Shown: positions 1 to 8,625 of the stretch, one piece after another
Position numbering within the stretch: the stretch's first letter is position 1
How the letters are laid out: each line of letters opens with the position of its first letter
Assembly (NCBI GenBank): GCA_036553725.1
Contig: DATBOO010000162.1
Coordinates: 1-30,244, forward strand
DNA: 30,244 bases
Direction: 5' to 3'
DNA from: Bog-756 sp036553725
Lineage (GTDB): Bacteria > Actinomycetota > Acidimicrobiia > Acidimicrobiales > RAAP-2
Position numbers and translations under genes: made by a program
The notes under the pieces: model-generated
The model's database searches: none
What the model was told of the DNA's origin: nothing
What the model saw: only the letters and a program-made list of their open reading frames with translations

Positions 1-2
1 AC

Positions 3-686
3 ATCCTGAGCAAGGGACGGGTCGACCTCATCGTTGCCGGTGGCTACGTGCACGAAGAGTTCGCCATGTTCGACGTGCCGATGAGCGAGCGGGGCAAGCG
101 GGTGACCGAGACCGTAGGCGTGCTGAGGGCGGCCTTCTCCGCCAAGCCCTTCGAGTACCACGGCCGGACGGTGCACGTCACTCCCGAGCCTTTCCAACCT
201 AACGGGCCGTCCATCTCCCTCGGCGGGAGCAGCAAACCTGCCGCCCTGCGGGCCGCCCGCATCGCCGACGGATTCGTCCCGTCCGTGCCCGAGGTGTGGA
301 CGTTCTATCGGGACGAGGTACAGAGGCTCGGCCGCCCGGACCCCGGCCCCTGGCAGATGGGAGCCAATCAGGTGGTGGCGCTGGCCGAGGATCCGGACCA
401 GGGGTGGGAGCAGATGGCGCCGTTCTTCCTCCACGAGACCAATGCCTACGGCGCTTGGCAAGCCCAAGACGACGTGGCCAGCCCGTTCCACAGCGTCACC
501 GACACCGACGAACTTCGCACCACCGGTCAGTACCGGGTACTGACACCCGAGCAGTTCGTCGAGGAGCAGAGGGCATCGCCTCTCCCCTTTGCCCTCTTCC
601 ATCCGTTGTGCGGAGGCATGCCCATCGACTTGGCTCGGTCCAGCCTGCGCCTGTTCGAGAATGAAGTGCTGCCGGCGTTCCGGTAG
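3..686 (+). CDS. LLM-class (F420-type) flavin-dependent oxidoreductase, 5'-truncated by window edge
   Basis: This is the C-terminal 227 residues of a luciferase-like monooxygenase (LLM) family protein; the reading frame is open from base 3 and the start lies outside the window. The visible N-terminal stretch SKGRVDLIVAGGY-HEEF and the following ERGKRVTE segment match the part of the TIM barrel just after the cofactor-binding strands of F420-dependent LLM enzymes. The LGGSSKPAALRAARIADGF segment is the usual phosphate-binding glycine loop near the C-terminal end. Such enzymes use reduced F420 or FMN to reduce or oxidise small organic substrates in the cytoplasm; the substrate cannot be told from sequence. 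The gene is convergent with the SHOCT gene, 16 bases away. Family assignment is firm; the choice of F420 over FMN is inferred from the actinobacterial setting. Confidence 0.85.
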   Translation: MLSKGRVDLIVAGGYVHEEFAMFDVPMSERGKRVTETVGVLRAAFSAKPFEYHGRTVHVTPEPFQPNGPSISLGGSSKPAALRAARIADGFVPSVPEVWTFYRDEVQRLGRPDPGPWQMGANQVVALAEDPDQGWEQMAPFFLHETNAYGAWQAQDDVASPFHSVTDTDELRTTGQYRVLTPEQFVEEQRASPLPFALFHPLCGGMPIDLARSSLRLFENEVLPAFR

Positions 687-702
687 GACCGGCGACGTCG
701 AC

Positions 703-981
703 TTACCCCAGAATCTTGGCCTTCTGCGCCTCGAACTCCGCCTCGGTCAGGGCCCCGGAGTCCTTCAACGCCGCCAGCTGGGTGAGCTGTGCGATCGGAT
801 CGGGAGCGGCGGTCGGCGCCGGCGCCGGTGCGGGCGCCGGCTCGGGTGCCGCTGGTTCCGGCGCGGCCTGGGCCGCGTTGGCAGCTTGCCGGTTGGCGGC
901 GTGGGCACCTACTGCAGCCGCGGTTCCCGCCACGACCGTGGTCCGAACAGCCATTCGTGCGATCGGGCGTCTCCTCAGCAT
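703..981 (-). CDS. small SHOCT-domain protein
   Basis: A 92-residue protein in three parts. A basic N-terminus runs into an Ala/Val-rich hydrophobic stretch (about residues 8-30). A Pro-Ala-Glu repeat linker follows (about 38-60). The C-terminus (about 62-92), IAQLTQLAALKDSGALTEAEF and on to KAKIL, is a typical SHOCT motif: a short helical oligomerisation or docking module often at the end of bacterial membrane proteins. The start is fixed by a clear AGGAGAA ribosome site seven bases before the ATG. It lies 56 bases downstream of the DUF6325 gene on the same strand, so the two probably share a transcript. The N-terminal hydrophobic part may be a membrane anchor. Function is unknown. Confidence 0.85.
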   Translation of the reverse strand: MLRRRPIARMAVRTTVVAGTAAAVGAHAANRQAANAAQAAPEPAAPEPAPAPAPAPTAAPDPIAQLTQLAALKDSGALTEAEFEAQKAKILG

Positions 982-1037
982 TTTGGTTCTCCTGTTTCGA
1001 GGGTTTCGAGGGTCGGATGGCTCGGAGCCGGCTCAGC

Positions 1038-1454
1038 CTACTGTGGCAGGGCTTCGAGGGCGGAGGCGATGAGTTCGTGAGGGATGCGAGCCCCTTCGAG
1101 CAGCACCCCTCCTGAAGCCCGAACGGCCTCGGCAAACGGTGCCGCCCAGAGGTCCTCCCAGATCAAAAGCGCCGCTGACGAATTCGGCTCGAGTTGTGCC
1201 GCAGCGAATTCGATGTCCTCCTGGCTGATGAGTCCTCCTACGTCGGTGTCCAGGTTGCTGAACCCGGCAAGTGCGTCCAACTCATCGATCTCGAAACTCA
1301 CCGTGGAGCCGTCAGCCTCCTTGCCGATGAAGATCAGGTCGAGGATCCGGACCGTGCCCGACTCGACCAGTGCCACCAGTTCGGGGGCGATCGCACCCGT
1401 GAACTTGTTGCCCGGAAATCCTACGATGATGTACTCGACTGGCCCTGTAGTCAT
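1038..1454 (-). CDS. DUF6325-like protein
   Basis: A 138-residue acidic, soluble protein beginning MTTGPVEYIIVGFPGNKFTG. The order of a PVEY-(I/V)-VGFPGN start, a segment on loss/gain of signal (VRILDLIFIGKEADG), an acidic middle and a C-terminal LLIWEDLWA motif matches the small actinobacterial family I recall as DUF6325, which is often found beside a SHOCT protein, as here. The ATG is preceded by a GAGGT ribosome site about ten bases upstream. Members resemble DUF1269-type proteins of unknown role; a link to stress or membrane homeostasis would be a guess. Upstream, between this gene and the aquaporin, there are about 117 bases with a small tandem GGTACGG repeat (near 1488-1501) and no other gene. 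Confidence 0.75.
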   Translation of the reverse strand: MTTGPVEYIIVGFPGNKFTGAIAPELVALVESGTVRILDLIFIGKEADGSTVSFEIDELDALAGFSNLDTDVGGLISQEDIEFAAAQLEPNSSAALLIWEDLWAAPFAEAVRASGGVLLEGARIPHELIASALEALPQ

Positions 1455-1571
1455 GTGATGCTTACCTCAACCTTCCGCTTCTTCAGGGTACGGGGTACGG
1501 AAACGAAGTTCCTCATCCGTACCGGGTGATTGGTCGATGCTCTCAGTTGATGTCGGCGAATCGTAGGCCCA

Positions 1572-2399
1572 TCAGCGCTCGATCGGCAGGGCGCCGCCCT
1601 CAGCCGCCTCCCGCTCCTCCTTGTTGGGAAGACCTCTGACCAGCCCGATCAGCATCACCGCGATGGCCGCTCCGGCGATCGGTCCGATGATGTAGACCCA
1701 CCAGCCGTTGAAGTCGAGGCTGACGATGTCCGGTCCGAGCGTGCGGGCCGGGTTCATCGAGGCGCCGCTGATCGGACTGGCGAAGAGCCCCAACAGCGCG
1801 ACCGTGGATCCGACGGCCAGGGCCGCGTTGTGGCCGATGCTCCGATAGCCGGTGGCGGTGTTGAGGATCACCGTCACCAGGATGGCGGTGAGCACGGTCT
1901 CCATAATCAGGGATCTCCAGTCGCCGCCGGGCTTGGCAATCGGGTAGTTGCCACCCGAGGAGACCTGGCCGAACATGCCCTGCAGGAAGAGGGCGGCAGC
2001 GACCGCACCGGCCAGCTGAACGACCAGGTAGGGGATGACCCACGCCGCCTTGAATACTCCCCGAGCCGTGAACGCCAGGGTGACGGCAGGGTTGATGTGC
2101 AGCCCGGAGAGCGGCCCGAGGGCGTAGATCATGGCCATCACGACCGCACCGGGAGCGATCACCGCCGCGGTGCGGCTGATCGGTTCGCCGCCGGCGTAGT
2201 GGTTGATAACGCCCGATCCGGCTGCCACGGTCACGAGGACGAAGGTGCCCAGGAACTCGATGATCACCCTGATCCACAGCGGTCGATGCCTGAGGGTGTC
2301 CTCCTGGAACCTGATCAGGTAGCGGGTGCCGATCTGTTCGGCGGTCACCTTCTGGTCCGACGCTCCGTCTGCTGTCGTCGTGGTGGTCGCTTCAGTCAT
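1572..2399 (-). CDS. MIP-family aquaporin
   Basis: A 275-residue channel with the two hallmark NPA boxes: HINPAVTLAF (Asn103-Ala105) and SMNPARTLGP (Asn216-Ala218). Six hydrophobic membrane spans are spread from about residue 42 to 255. The residue after NPAR is Thr rather than the Asp usual in glycerol facilitators (NPARD), which favours a water channel or a mixed aquaporin over GlpF; that is an inference. The N-terminus carries about 40 cytosolic residues before the first span, longer than in AqpZ. It conducts water or small neutral solutes across the inner membrane. It starts 42 bases after the stop of the DUF2252 gene on the same strand, so co-transcription is likely. Confidence 0.93.
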   Translation of the reverse strand: MTEATTTTTADGASDQKVTAEQIGTRYLIRFQEDTLRHRPLWIRVIIEFLGTFVLVTVAAGSGVINHYAGGEPISRTAAVIAPGAVVMAMIYALGPLSGLHINPAVTLAFTARGVFKAAWVIPYLVVQLAGAVAAALFLQGMFGQVSSGGNYPIAKPGGDWRSLIMETVLTAILVTVILNTATGYRSIGHNAALAVGSTVALLGLFASPISGASMNPARTLGPDIVSLDFNGWWVYIIGPIAGAAIAVMLIGLVRGLPNKEEREAAEGGALPIER

Positions 2400-2441
2400 G
2401 TTCCGCCTGGGTCCGGGGGGGTCGGTGCCCCTGGTGAGCCG

Positions 2442-3920
2442 TCACAGCCCGGACTCGGCGACGATACGCCCAACCGACGCGGCCTGCACCAGAGCGTCGT
2501 AGTCGCGTTGATTCTGGTCGGCGTAGGTCTCGGCGAACGAGGCGATGGCGTTGTCGAAGGTCTTGCTCGAGCCCAGATAGGCGGCGATGGCGATCCGATC
2601 CCCGGAGCGGGCGTGCGCTCGTGCCAGCGTCCACCCACACAACCGGGCGTAAGCGGCCATTCCCTGGGGAACCATCTGATCGGGATCGGCAGATCCCTTC
2701 CAGTCCCGGAGCTGTCGGATGTAGAAGTCTCGCGGCACACCGTCAAGGCCCTCGACCTCATCCCATCCAAGGAAGATGTCGCTCGATGCCTGCATGAGGT
2801 GCTGCCCGGCCACCACCCGCTCCCCCTGATTGGAATACCAGCTCTTGCCGACGAACTCGGCCAGGACCGACGCCTGTGCCTCCTTGGCCTGTAACAGCAG
2901 CGGATCCCGTCCATCACTACCCAGCATCAGGATCACCCACGCCCTGGTTCCGACGCTCCCGACCCCGACCACCTTGCGGGCGATGCTGACGAACCGAAAC
3001 TGATTGAGGAGATGCTGACGGTCACTCTGCAGGGTCTTCCGGTAGCTCCGGAGCAGGCCATGCATCCGTTCGGTCAACCTGGTGCCCTCGCTCTCCGACA
3101 CCAGCTCCTCGATGGGAACGATCAGCGGGGGATCACTCACGAACCGGGTCTGTCCGTCGACGACCTCGGTAAGCTTCGCCAATGCCTGCATGCTGTCGTG
3201 GGTCTTAGCCTTAGCCACCATTTTTTCAGCACGGGCCTTCAGCTCGGACCCGGCCTTGGCCGTACGCCGCTTCCCGCTGAGTCCGAGCTCCTGCCCGAGG
3301 TCGTCGAGCACCTTGTCGATGTCCATCCGGGAGTACCACACATCCAGATCCCGCATGCCCGCCAACTTGGCCATCTCGGTCCGGTAGGCCTCGGCCGCAC
3401 CCACGACGACCGTGCCCCGCTCCTTCCGGGAGAACCCGCGCTCGCGGCCAGCAATGGCCAGGCTGGCGGACAGGCGCTTCACATCCCACTCCCACGGACC
3501 TGGCAGCGTCTCGTCGAAGTCGTTCACGTCGAAGACGAGGTTCCGCTCGGCCGAGGCGAACACGCCGAAGTTGCTCAAGTGGGCGTCCCCGCACGCCTGG
3601 ACGCTCAGGCCCGATCGGGGGGTGGTGGCCAGATCAGAGGCCATGATCAAGGCCGCTCCCCGGAAGAAGGTGAAGGGCGAGACCAGCATTCGGCCGTAGC
3701 GGATGGGCACCAACTCGGGAACCCGCGATTCCGCCTGGCTCTGAAGGAGGGCCACCGGATCCGGCCGCTGCGAGGACGGCTCCCAGACCTCCTGGTCCTG
3801 CCGTGAGGCCGTGGTGCGGGCGGCCTTGCCCCGGGCCATCCGCTCCGCGGTCGACAAATGGTCGGTGGGCACCGTCCCCGCCGATCGGCGGGGCGTCGTA
3901 TCAGACGGGGCTTTGGCCAT
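2442..3920 (-). CDS. DUF2252 family protein (kinase-like fold)
   Basis: A 492-residue DUF2252 protein. The conserved core reads RGAALIMASDL, then ACGDAHLSNFGVF (about residues 115-127) and LVFDVNDFDET about ten residues on, followed by PWEWDVKRLSASL. GDxHxxN and FDxNDFD resemble the catalytic loop and metal-binding Asp of aminoglycoside phosphotransferase/protein-kinase-like folds, so an ATP-dependent kinase activity is possible, but no substrate is known for the family. I chose the ATG at 3920, which follows GGTGGAGG very closely; an in-frame GTG at 4004 would add 28 residues of poor quality, and a start at the MVRH site between them is also possible. Length is normal for the family. The aquaporin gene follows 42 bases downstream. 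Confidence 0.88.
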   Translation of the reverse strand: MAKAPSDTTPRRSAGTVPTDHLSTAERMARGKAARTTASRQDQEVWEPSSQRPDPVALLQSQAESRVPELVPIRYGRMLVSPFTFFRGAALIMASDLATTPRSGLSVQACGDAHLSNFGVFASAERNLVFDVNDFDETLPGPWEWDVKRLSASLAIAGRERGFSRKERGTVVVGAAEAYRTEMAKLAGMRDLDVWYSRMDIDKVLDDLGQELGLSGKRRTAKAGSELKARAEKMVAKAKTHDSMQALAKLTEVVDGQTRFVSDPPLIVPIEELVSESEGTRLTERMHGLLRSYRKTLQSDRQHLLNQFRFVSIARKVVGVGSVGTRAWVILMLGSDGRDPLLLQAKEAQASVLAEFVGKSWYSNQGERVVAGQHLMQASSDIFLGWDEVEGLDGVPRDFYIRQLRDWKGSADPDQMVPQGMAAYARLCGWTLARAHARSGDRIAIAAYLGSSKTFDNAIASFAETYADQNQRDYDALVQAASVGRIVAESGL

Positions 3921-4053
3921 GCCTCCACCGTCGCGCCCGGCCCGGTGCCGAACCATCACCCTGTTCGGGCGATTTCCGCAGTGAGGAGTGGAGCAATCAG
4001 GCACCCTCGGAGCGGGGCCGAAGGACCGCTCGGTGGCGTGGCCGGCCTGCGAC

Positions 4054-4368
4054 TCAGGTCTCCGGGTGGTGGGCAGGGTCAGGGAAGGACACCGGGTTCA
4101 CCGATGCCAATTCGATGTTCAGATCCCTGAGGAGCTCGAGCACGCTGTGCAGCCGTGCCTGGTCGGGCACCCACCCCACCAGGTGGGTCAAACCGTGGTC
4201 GCAGCGGCTGACCTCGAACCCGTTGATGGCTGCGACCAGCGTAGGGCTCAGTCTCCCCCTGACCACGATTTCGAAGGTTTCGGCACCCAAGGCGAACCTT
4301 TCCGATGTGACGGCAATGCCGTGCCATCGCGGCCCCATCATCAGGCAGGAGCCGGGCAATGTCGTCAT
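4054..4368 (-). CDS. small unknown protein divergent from the LuxR regulator
   Basis: A predicted 104-residue soluble protein I cannot place in a named family. The body looks like a folded alpha/beta domain: FEIVVRGRLSPTLVAAINGF, then VSRCDHGLTHLVGWVPDQA, then a helix LHSVLELLRDLNIELASV. The phrase LTHLVG-VPDQA-LHSVLE-LRDLNIEL looks familiar from small actinobacterial hypothetical proteins encoded near MalT-like regulators, though that is memory, not a search. The start is uncertain: ATG at 4368 (MTTLPGS) or one of the two Met codons at MMGPRW nine or ten codons later; the open frame continues to 4434. It is transcribed away from the LuxR gene across a gap of about 124 bases, which suggests it is a partner or target of that regulator. 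Confidence 0.68.
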   Translation of the reverse strand: MTTLPGSCLMMGPRWHGIAVTSERFALGAETFEIVVRGRLSPTLVAAINGFEVSRCDHGLTHLVGWVPDQARLHSVLELLRDLNIELASVNPVSFPDPAHHPET

Positions 4369-4492
4369 CCCCGAAGGGTGATCGCGGGGTCCGGACCCAG
4401 CTCGCTGGCCATGGCCGGGCCACTGATGGCACACTGGGCTGCCTGCGGGTCAATTGCCCCCCTGTTGGCCGGGGCGGAAGAAGAGTCGAAAC

Positions 4493-7096
4493 GTGGGTCC
4501 TGCACCTTCGGCACCATCCCATGCCGTAGACCGTCCGGCGCTGCGCCGTCAGCTGGACGAGGCGTTTGTCCGACCGCTGACCCTGATCGTCGCCCCAGCC
4601 GGGGCGGGAAAGTCGGTTCTCCTGGCCCAGTGGGTCGCCACCCACCCTGAACTGGCCTTCGTCTGGATCGGAGTCGAGGGCGCCGACGACGACCCGATAC
4701 GGCTCTCTCAACGACTGCTGCAGGGGATCGCAGCCATCAGCCCAGAGTTCGCCGATCTCGCCAATCTGGTGTCCATGCACCGGGGAGGCCTGGGCCCGCC
4801 ACTCCTCGAGGTACTCGGGACGCAGATGTCCGAGCTCCCCGAGGTCGTCATCATCCTCGACGACCTCCACCACCTTTCCAACGCCACCCTCATCGCCGAT
4901 CTCGGCCGGCTCGTCGAGGTGCTGCCGTCCAACGTCCACATGGTCCTGTCGACCCGAGTGGATCTCCCGATCGCGTGGAGCCGCCATCGGGTGCGCCGTG
5001 ATCTGAGTGAGATCCGCCAGTCCGACCTGGCCTTCGATGAGGCCGACTCCACCGACCTTCTCGAGCAGATCACCGGTCGGCGCCTCGGTCCCGACACCGT
5101 GACCGCTTTGGTCAACCGGACCGAGGGTTGGGCGGCAGGGCTGCAGCTGGCCGGGATGACACTCAGGCTGCATCCTGACCCCGATGAATTCGTGGCCCAC
5201 TTCAGCGGAAGCGACCGGTTGATCGCCGACTACCTCGGCGAGGAGGTGCTCCAGGCCCAACCGGATGGACGCCGCGGGTTCCTTCTTGAGATCTCCGTAC
5301 TGGACCAGATGTGTGCCGGCCTCGTCGGCTACGTGACGGGCGAATCGAGCCCTCAGTTGGTCCTCGAGGAGTTGGAACGGCAGTCGATGTTCCTCGTGCC
5401 GCTGGACACTCACCGCGAGTGGTTCCGCTTCCACCATCTCTTCCGCGACCTGCTCCGCTTCCAACTACGGGCTCAGGATCCCGACGCCGAGGAACGCCTC
5501 TTGGCACGAGCCGCGAGCTGGCATCTCGAGCGCGGCGAACCAGGCCCCGCCGTCGAGTATCTGTTGCGGGCCCGGAATTGGGACGGCGCCCTGGAAGTGA
5601 TCCAGTCCGAAGGCTCCGAGGCCTACGAGAGGGGCGAGATAGCGACGGTGATCCGTTGGATCGACCGGGTGCCGGTGACGGCCCGTCGGGACCGACAGGA
5701 CGTCGGGCTCCTCCTCGGCGCCCTCCAACTCAGCGACGGCCGGGCGGCTGCTGCCGGGGACACCCTACGGAGGATCTCGGCTGACCCGAAGGCGTCTGGG
5801 GGCGAGCGGGCTTGTGCCCTGGCGGTCCTCGCCGCCTCGACCCAGTGGTCGGCCCGACCCGACATCTCCGTGACCACGGCCGAGCGCGCCCTCGCCCTGC
5901 TGGCCGAGGTCGACCCCGCCCAGATTCCGATGGTGATGGGCCTGACCGACGCCCAGTCTCTGGAGACGCTGGTCATGGTCTCCGGTGGAAGGGCGCACTT
6001 CCTTTCCGGCGACTTCGAGGCCGCCCGGGACTGGCTCGAACGCAGCCTGGCCAGCGCGGGAGCGGCCTATTCGATGTGGAGGGTGCACGGCCTCGGCTCC
6101 ATGGCACTCCTCGATGCGTGGACCGGCAACCTGGATCGGGCCGACGCGGGCATCACCCAGGCGTTCGCGCTCGCCCAGGAGACCGAGCGGTTGGCCCACC
6201 CCTCCATTGCGGACGCCCACCTGGCCCGGGCCCTGTGTTTTCTCGAGCGTGGCCAGCCACGGCGCGCCGCCCTCTCACTGCACGAGGGCACGGTGAGGGC
6301 CGAAGCCAATCGGCGCACACAGCTGTCCTGGATCGCTCGCTTTGGGCACGCCGCCTTTCAGACTGCCGATGGCAAGGTGGAGGCGGCGTCCGCCACGATC
6401 CGACAGTCGCGGAGCGTCCTCGGCGCACCTCCTCCGCCGGTCGTCGCCGACCGCCTCCTGGCCCTCAGCAGCCGACTGCTGCGCCTCGGTGGGTCGCCCG
6501 AACAGGCGCTGCGCGCCATCGGCGACCGCGCCCTTCACTCGCCTTCGCTGACCTTCGAGAGCACCGCCGCGGCCCTCACACTGGGTCGGCCGGACCTGGC
6601 CCGCAAGATCATCGATGGGTCCCCACCGTCCGCCGGGTCGACAGAGCCCTTGGCGGCGGTCGAGCGATTGCTCCTGCTGGCCTGGATCGCAGACACCGAA
6701 GGCTCCACCGATGCGGCTCGAACCCACCTGATCGAGTCGCTGGCGGTGGCCGAGCGGCATTCGCTTATCGAGGTGTTCGTACGGGCGGGTCCCATAGTGG
6801 TGCAGATGGTGTCGGCGCTGGCAGGCTCGCCCCGGGCATTCCGGGACCTGGTCCTCGAACGGGCGCGGGAGGCACACGCTCCCCCGCCCGGGAGCGCACT
6901 CGTCGATCCGCTGACCGATCGCGAGCTCGAGATCCTCTCGTACCTGCCGGGCCGCTTCACCAACATCGAGCTGGCCGGCCACTGCTATGTCTCGGTCAAC
7001 ACGATCAAGACCCACATGGCTCACATCTACCGCAAGCTCGGCGTCGCCAATCGCAATGGTGCCATCACCCGTGCCCGGCAGATCGGGCTGCTGTAG
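4493..7096 (+). CDS. MalT-like LuxR-family ATP-dependent transcriptional regulator
   Basis: A large (867-residue) signal-transducing STAND ATPase with a DNA-binding tail. The Walker A loop APAGAGKS is at about residues 34-41, and the Walker B strand VVIILDDLHHL lies some 80-100 residues on. A winged-helix segment (GWAAGLQLAGMTL and EEVLQAQPDGRRGFLLEISVLDQ) follows, then a long run of helical TPR-like repeats up to about 790. The last 60 residues are a LuxR HTH: LTDRELEILSYLPGRFTNIELA, then YVSVNTIKTHMAHIYRKLGV. By analogy with MalT it would bind ATP and an inducer, oligomerise and activate transcription. I chose GTG at 4493 because GGAAGAAGAG lies eight bases before it; a TTG at 4454 would add 13 residues. 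The inducer is unknown. A hairpin lies 62 bases after the stop. Confidence 0.92.
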   Translation: MGPAPSAPSHAVDRPALRRQLDEAFVRPLTLIVAPAGAGKSVLLAQWVATHPELAFVWIGVEGADDDPIRLSQRLLQGIAAISPEFADLANLVSMHRGGLGPPLLEVLGTQMSELPEVVIILDDLHHLSNATLIADLGRLVEVLPSNVHMVLSTRVDLPIAWSRHRVRRDLSEIRQSDLAFDEADSTDLLEQITGRRLGPDTVTALVNRTEGWAAGLQLAGMTLRLHPDPDEFVAHFSGSDRLIADYLGEEVLQAQPDGRRGFLLEISVLDQMCAGLVGYVTGESSPQLVLEELERQSMFLVPLDTHREWFRFHHLFRDLLRFQLRAQDPDAEERLLARAASWHLERGEPGPAVEYLLRARNWDGALEVIQSEGSEAYERGEIATVIRWIDRVPVTARRDRQDVGLLLGALQLSDGRAAAAGDTLRRISADPKASGGERACALAVLAASTQWSARPDISVTTAERALALLAEVDPAQIPMVMGLTDAQSLETLVMVSGGRAHFLSGDFEAARDWLERSLASAGAAYSMWRVHGLGSMALLDAWTGNLDRADAGITQAFALAQETERLAHPSIADAHLARALCFLERGQPRRAALSLHEGTVRAEANRRTQLSWIARFGHAAFQTADGKVEAASATIRQSRSVLGAPPPPVVADRLLALSSRLLRLGGSPEQALRAIGDRALHSPSLTFESTAAALTLGRPDLARKIIDGSPPSAGSTEPLAAVERLLLLAWIADTEGSTDAARTHLIESLAVAERHSLIEVFVRAGPIVVQMVSALAGSPRAFRDLVLERAREAHAPPPGSALVDPLTDRELEILSYLPGRFTNIELAGHCYVSVNTIKTHMAHIYRKLGVANRNGAITRARQIGLL

Positions 7097-7157
7097 AGCA
7101 CCGCGGGCCGGTGCCCAACATGGAAGGCCCAACCCCAGACGACGGCAACCGGCCCGA

Positions 7158-7176
7158 ATCACCCGCGTAGGGTGAT
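7158..7176 (+). terminator. perfect 7-bp stem-loop after the LuxR gene
   Basis: ATCACCC and GGGTGAT form a perfect seven-base-pair stem around the loop GCGTA, 62 bases past the regulator stop. There is no T-run behind it, so it may be a weak or Rho-assisted terminator, or an operator for the next gene, whose ATG is 84 bases on. Confidence 0.4.
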
Positions 7177-7259
7177 GATCCGCCACCCGGTGGATGGGAA
7201 CATGGGTTGTCCGTCGAAGCGTGGGCGGCACACTCTCTACGCTTGCCCGGGAGGCAGTC

Positions 7260-7646
7260 ATGGATGAACGTGGTGGAGGTTGGCTTCTCTTTGCCGGGAT
7301 CGCGCTGCTGTTGGCCGGTGTCATGCGGATATTCGACGCCATCTGGGCGTTCAGCTATCACGGTGTCCTCCCGGCGGACCTCGAGGGCGCGATCTTCGGG
7401 CACAGCCTGAAGACCTACGGCTGGGTCTACCTGGCGGTCGGTGTGATCCTCATCCTCTCCGGCCTGGGGGTGATGGCCCGCTCGCAGGGCGCCCGTTGGA
7501 TCGGGATCTTCGCCGCTGCCATCGGGGGCATCAGCGCCATCTGGTGGATGCCCTTCTACCCGATCTGGGCATTGACCTACATCGGGATCTGCTTCTTCGT
7601 GATCTACGGGCTGGCCGCCCATGGTGAGCGTGAGCCGGCGGTTTGA
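7260..7646 (+). CDS. DUF7144-like four-span membrane protein
   Basis: A 128-residue integral membrane protein beginning MDERGGGWLLFAGIALLLAGVMRIFDAIWAF. Four hydrophobic spans are seen at about residues 8-28, 55-75, 80-100 and 103-122, with a polar loop (SYHGVLPADLEGAIFGHSLKTYGW) between the first two. The pattern of an N-terminal GWxxFAGI-(L/V)-RxxDAIWAF helix and a W(M/L)PFYPIWA segment matches small actinobacterial proteins I know as DUF7144; function is unknown. The start at 7260 has a strong GGGAGG ribosome site six bases before it; an upstream in-frame start at 7194 would add 22 residues without such a site. A strong hairpin follows the stop. Confidence 0.78.
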   Translation: MDERGGGWLLFAGIALLLAGVMRIFDAIWAFSYHGVLPADLEGAIFGHSLKTYGWVYLAVGVILILSGLGVMARSQGARWIGIFAAAIGGISAIWWMPFYPIWALTYIGICFFVIYGLAAHGEREPAV

Positions 7647-7671
7647 CCCCCGTGGGCTGACGTCGAAGGCC

Positions 7672-7689
7672 GGCGGGGGACTCCCCGCC
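7672..7689 (+). terminator. GC-rich stem-loop terminator candidate
   Basis: GGCGGGG and CCCCGCC form a perfect seven-base-pair stem with the loop GACT, 26 bases after the DUF7144 gene. No T-tract follows; the position between two plus-strand genes with separate start signals supports a terminator. Confidence 0.5.
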
Positions 7690-7768
7690 CACCGGTCGTC
7701 GGCGCCCAGCGAAGTGGGATCGGGATCCTGACCCCGTAGGACGTCCCCTCACTCACGCGGGCACAAGG

Positions 7769-7774
7769 TACCCT
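7769..7774 (+). promoter_or_regulatory. candidate -10 box (leaderless) of the NRDE gene
   Basis: TACCCT fits the actinobacterial TANNNT consensus and ends seven bases before the GTG at 7782, so transcription would begin at or next to the start codon. No Shine-Dalgarno sequence precedes the GTG. Confidence 0.5.
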
Positions 7775-7781
7775 GGCGACG

Positions 7782-8564
7782 GTGTGCCTCCTCGTGTTCG
7801 CCTGGCAGACCGAGCCGGGCTCCCCGTTGATCGTGGCCGCCAATCGCGACGAACGCCTGGATCGACCGGCCCACTCGCTGTGCGTGCTGCGGGACAGCGG
7901 CCCGAGAGTGCTCGGTGGTCGGGACGATCTCGCCGGTGGCACCTGGCTGGCCGTCAACGAGCACGGGGTGGTGGCGGGCCTCACCAACCGCCCTTCCCCC
8001 GGCGGGCGCGACCCGACCAAACGCTCCCGGGGTGAGCTGCCCTTGATGGCGGCGGCCGAGCGGAGCGCCGACGACGGCGTGGCCGAATTGAGCCGGAGGG
8101 TCCGGCCCGGCGAGTACAACCCCGCGTGGCTCCTGGTCGGGGACCGGCGCTCCCTCTACTACGTCGAGCTGACCCTCGATCGGGAACCGTCGATCCGGCC
8201 GCTCGGACCCGGCATCCATGTGCTCGAGAACACCGCCATCGACGAGCCGTCCGCCAAGGTCGAAGGGGTCCGCACCCTGCTGGCGGCGGCGAGCGGGACT
8301 GGTCCTTCGGTCTGGGCGGCGTTGCCCACCGTCCTGGCTGACCACACCGTGCCGGTCGGCGGGGCCGGAACACCGCCCGGGAGTGACTACGCGGAACGAC
8401 CGTCAGCCACCCTGGCGGCATGCGTGCACACCGACGACTACGGCACCCGCTCCGCCGCCCTGGTGCGGGTCCCTTCCGACCCCGACAGCCGGCCCAAGAT
8501 GCTGGTGGCCGACGGGCCGTGCTGTGTGACCTCCTTCGTCGACGTCAGCGATCGCTGGACTTGA
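7782..8564 (+). CDS. NRDE family protein (TANGO2-like)
   Basis: A 260-residue NRDE/TANGO2 family protein. It begins (M)CLLVFAWQ, and the motif that names the family, AANRDERLDRPA, follows at about residues 19-30, with LGGRDDLAGGTWLAVNEHGVVAGLTNR after it. The invariant Cys2 at the mature N-terminus has been likened to an Ntn-hydrolase nucleophile, but the enzymatic role is not settled; the human homologue has been linked to acyl-CoA, lipid or haem handling. Length is usual for bacterial members. The GTG start has no ribosome site but a -10 box at leaderless distance, and starting here puts the conserved Cys at position 2, which supports the choice. It is convergent with the acyltransferase gene. 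Confidence 0.92.
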   Translation: MCLLVFAWQTEPGSPLIVAANRDERLDRPAHSLCVLRDSGPRVLGGRDDLAGGTWLAVNEHGVVAGLTNRPSPGGRDPTKRSRGELPLMAAAERSADDGVAELSRRVRPGEYNPAWLLVGDRRSLYYVELTLDREPSIRPLGPGIHVLENTAIDEPSAKVEGVRTLLAAASGTGPSVWAALPTVLADHTVPVGGAGTPPGSDYAERPSATLAACVHTDDYGTRSAALVRVPSDPDSRPKMLVADGPCCVTSFVDVSDRWT

Positions 8565-8604
8565 CTCCCCGGAGGCAGGCGGTCGACGGCCAGACGAAGG
8601 ATCC

Positions 8605-8620
8605 GTCTCGAAATCGAGAC
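8605..8620. terminator. small stem-loop between convergent genes
   Basis: GTCTCG and CGAGAC pair around AAAT in the 61-base gap between the convergent NRDE and acyltransferase genes, so it could end transcription in both directions. The stem is only six base pairs and has no T-run. Confidence 0.4.
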
Positions 8621-8625
8621 CCGCC

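Noticed and set aside
4079..5464. Minus-strand 461-codon open frame under the LuxR regulator
   Set aside because: It is the antisense of a gene with clear Walker and HTH motifs and shows no family features of its own.
7194..7259. Longer N-terminus for the DUF7144 protein
   Set aside because: The start at 7260 has a strong GGGAGG site and places the first membrane span correctly.
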